This document shows, piece by piece, positions 62,532 through 64,000 of a stretch of 64,000 nucleotides of DNA (position 1 is the stretch's first letter; each line of letters starts with the position of its first letter). The notes beneath the pieces were generated by a model that saw only the letters and a program-made list of their open reading frames with translations, had not been told where the DNA came from and ran no database searches. This DNA comes from Brachybacterium saurashtrense (GTDB lineage Bacteria; Actinomycetota; Actinomycetes; Actinomycetales; Dermabacteraceae), in the NCBI RefSeq assembly GCF_003355475.1, contig NZ_CP031356.1:2046001-2110000 (forward strand), in the 5' to 3' direction. The position numbers and the translations under genes are program-made.

Positions 62532-63062
62532 ATGAACGACCTCACCCCCGGCACCTGGACCCTCGATCCCACCCACACCGCCGCCTCCTTCACCGTGCGC
62601 CACGCCGGCATCTCCAAGGTGCGCGGCCAGTTCACCGAGCTCGAGGGCGCCCTGCAGGTGGCCGAGGGCGGCCAGGACCTCGCCTTCTCCGCCACCCTGA
62701 AGACCGAGTCGGTCAGCACCTCCAACGCCGATCGCGACGGCCACCTGCGCAGCGGCGACTTCTTCGACGCGGAGACCTTCCCGGAGATCCGCTTCACCTC
62801 CACCGGGGTCGAGGGCGAGACCCTCACCGGCGAGCTCACCATCCGCGACATCACCAAGCCGGTCAGCCTGGACTTCGCCTACGAGGGCGCGGCCACCGAT
62901 CCCTTCGGCACCTACCGCGCCGGCTTCACCGGTGAGACCACGATCTCCCGCAAGGAGTTCGGCCTCACCTGGAACGCCGCCCTCGAGGCCGGCGGCGTGC
63001 TGGTGGCCGACGAGGTCAAGATCTCCATCGAGGCCGAGTTCACGGCGCCCACCGCCGCCTGA
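62532..63062 (+). CDS. yceI: YceI-family lipid-binding-type protein
   Basis: Lipocalin-like beta-barrel that binds isoprenoid-type ligands in known members; 176 residues. WTLDPTHTAASFTVRHAGIS at the start, FTELEGALQV, SADRDGHLRSGDFFD-type motif (NADRDGHLRSGDFFDAETF), ITKPVSLDFAYEG and RKEFGLTWNAALEAGGVLV. No signal peptide, so this copy is cytosolic. AAGGAG precedes the ATG. Regulated by the adjacent MarR protein, by inference. Confidence 0.92.
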   Translation: MNDLTPGTWTLDPTHTAASFTVRHAGISKVRGQFTELEGALQVAEGGQDLAFSATLKTESVSTSNADRDGHLRSGDFFDAETFPEIRFTSTGVEGETLTGELTIRDITKPVSLDFAYEGAATDPFGTYRAGFTGETTISRKEFGLTWNAALEAGGVLVADEVKISIEAEFTAPTAA

Positions 63063-63184
63063 ACCGCCCCGCGGCCCCCGGCGCATCCCTGACGGGCCGT
63101 CCGCCGCGCGCGGGCGGCCCGTCTGTCGTGTACGGGCAGGACGCTCGCCGCGCGGGCGGGCCGATCGCGCACCGGGGCGGAGGC

Positions 63185-63218
63185 GGCGCCGGGTCGGAGG
63201 GGGCGCCGGGTCGGAGGG
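63185..63218. repeat. 17-bp tandem duplication
   Basis: GGCGCCGGGTCGGAGGG is repeated exactly, head to tail (63185-63201, 63202-63218), between yceI and the glutaredoxin-like gene. Confidence 0.88.
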
Positions 63219-63260
63219 GATCGGGACGGCCGCGGCGCCGGGACGGATAGGGTGCGCTCC

Positions 63261-63566
63261 ATGACCGCGCCCCGCATCCCCTCCCCCGCCGATCCCGACG
63301 CCCGCGTCCTGTACCTCACGCGCGCCGGCTGCCACCTGTGCGAGGAGGCGCTGCCGGTGGTGCGCGCCGAAGCGGATCGGGCCGGCACCGCGGTGGAGGT
63401 GCGGGACATCGACGAGGACCCGGCGCTGCAGGCCGACTGGGACCACGACGTCCCGGTGATCATCGTGGACGGGCGTGTGCACGCCCGCTACCGGGTGGAG
63501 GCGCCCGCCCTGCGCACCGCCCTGTCGCGCCGGCCCTGGTGGCGCCGCCTCACCGGCCGCGCCTGA
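63261..63566 (+). CDS. Glutaredoxin-like (DUF836-type) protein
   Basis: Small thioredoxin-fold protein, 101 residues. RVLYLTRAGCHLCEEALPVV has the redox CxxC motif, then VEVRDIDEDPAL and VPVIIVDGRVHARYRV with the cis-Pro. The tail WWRRLTGRA is basic. TAGGGT (63248-63253) ends 7 bases before the ATG, a leaderless layout. Its partner is unknown. Confidence 0.85.
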   Translation: MTAPRIPSPADPDARVLYLTRAGCHLCEEALPVVRAEADRAGTAVEVRDIDEDPALQADWDHDVPVIIVDGRVHARYRVEAPALRTALSRRPWWRRLTGRA

Positions 63567-63598
63567 GCGCGCGACGCCCGGACCTCCGGCCCCTGAAC

Positions 63599-63636
63599 GC
63601 AGTGCGGCCCCCGCCATCGGGCGGGGGCCGCACTGC
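63599..63636. terminator. Terminator hairpin between the glutaredoxin-like gene and bS22
   Basis: Perfect 17-bp stem (63599-63615 with 63620-63636) and ATCG loop between two convergent genes. No T-run. Confidence 0.85.
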
Positions 63637-63648
63637 GTCAGCGAGCGC

Positions 63649-63747
63649 TCACTTCTTGTTGCGGCGCTGGTGACGGGTCTTGCGAAGCAGCTTGCGGTGC
63701 TTCTTCTTGGACATGCGCTTGCGTCGCTTCTTGACGACTGAACCCAT
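63649..63747 (-). CDS. 30S ribosomal protein bS22 (AURKAIP1/COX24-domain microprotein)
   Basis: A 32-residue, extremely basic protein: MGSVVKKRRKRMSKKKHRK, then LLRKTRHQRRNKK. This matches the actinobacterial bS22 microprotein seen on mycobacterial 30S subunits and related to mitochondrial mS38. It is shorter than most gene finders accept. GAGG lies 6 bases before the ATG. A TAGAAT -10 at 63907-63912 gives a leader of about 150 nt. Easily missed in annotation. Confidence 0.92.
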   Translation of the reverse strand: MGSVVKKRRKRMSKKKHRKLLRKTRHQRRNKK

Positions 63748-63906
63748 AGGAAGCCTCAGTTCTGCAGGACGATGCCTGCGATGGTGCAGCGGATCAGGTA
63801 TGCGCGGCCCGCGGAGACTGCACGGAGGGGCGCTGCGAGGCACTCGATGGGTGCTTCCAGCCGCCCCGTCAGCTCCATGCGGGCCCGACGCCACGGTCGA
63901 CCAGCC

Positions 63907-63912
63907 ATTCTA
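63907..63912 (-). promoter_or_regulatory. -10 element for bS22 overlapping an upstream stop codon
   Basis: TAGAAT on the minus strand, of which the TAG is also the stop codon of the partial gene that ends here. No clear -35 is visible in the coding end upstream. The 150-base leader to bS22 shows no ORF. Confidence 0.4.
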
Positions 63913-64000
63913 CACGGCGCCCGCACCCTCGCCGCCGCGCGCCAGTGCGAGATCCCTCGCAGTCGCGCCCGCCCGCTCCAGCTCCTCCTCGACCTCGGCC
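63910..64000 (-). CDS. 3' end of an unidentified gene (cut by window edge)
   Basis: The last 29 sense codons before a TAG read AEVEEELERAGATARDLALA, then RGGEGAGAV. Codon choice mostly follows the strong G/C third-position bias of neighbouring genes. Acidic helical C-terminus, no recognisable motif. Too short to assign; the frame itself is likely but not certain. Confidence 0.45.
   Translation of the reverse strand, partial: AEVEEELERAGATARDLALARGGEGAGAV

Overview
This is about 64 kb of very GC-rich actinobacterial chromosome. GC-ending codons dominate and GTG/TTG starts are common. The content is core housekeeping, with no phage, IS element, plasmid origin or CRISPR array seen. The str, S10 and rpoBC clusters, the bS22 microprotein, menaquinone genes, a System II cytochrome c operon and the DUF3017/DUF6350/DUF4229 neighbours fit a member of the Micrococcales. 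Overall style suggests Dermabacteraceae, perhaps Brachybacterium. That placement is inference from memory, not a computed result.

Layout. 1-6771: the start of the spc operon (rplN, cut by the window edge), then a plus-strand conserved gene, then the complete S10 operon on the minus strand (rpsJ-rplC-rplD-rplW-rplB-rpsS-rplV-rpsC-rplP-rpmC-rpsQ). 7275-10680: an NgcEFG-type aminosugar ABC importer. 10902-11759: a general stress membrane protein. 12120-16520: str operon (rpsL-rpsG-fusA-tuf). 17057-18283: a resuscitation-promoting-factor muralytic enzyme. 18870-26357: rpoB-rpoC. 26856-27911: rplJ-rplL behind an attenuator-like L10 leader. 28197-29060: a kinase-fold protein. 29061-29490: a repeat-rich spacer. 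29491-32206: rplK-rplA, nusG, secE and tRNA-Trp.

32437-46675: metabolic genes: aminotransferase, adenosine-deaminase-like enzyme, galK, lactonase, threonine/serine exporter, DUF3017 protein, aspartase, PPK2, purH, purN, a small membrane protein and a DUF6350 membrane protein. 46841-56737: a menaquinone block (menF, menD, menC, menB, menE, menA) that encloses an HtrA-type protease and ends with DUF4229 and PLDc_N membrane proteins. 56889-61786: an overlapping System II cytochrome c biogenesis operon (phosphatase-tlpA-ccdA-resB-ccsB). 61862-63566: a divergent MarR/YceI pair and a glutaredoxin-like protein. The window closes with bS22 and the 3' end of an unidentified gene.

Together the window covers the translation and transcription machinery plus the respiratory quinone and cytochrome c pathways. 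The most notable signals are: (i) a recurring TANNNT-like hexamer 6-7 bases before the start codon of about 15 non-ribosomal genes, the layout expected for leaderless mRNAs; (ii) a ribosomal protein L4 carrying an extra C-terminal domain of about 42 residues; (iii) a perfect 22-bp inverted repeat and a 54/56-bp repeat array packed around the 3' end of rplA; (iv) many short tandem duplications at gene ends; and (v) long structured leaders before the ribosomal operons. I did not see an obviously new multi-gene system.
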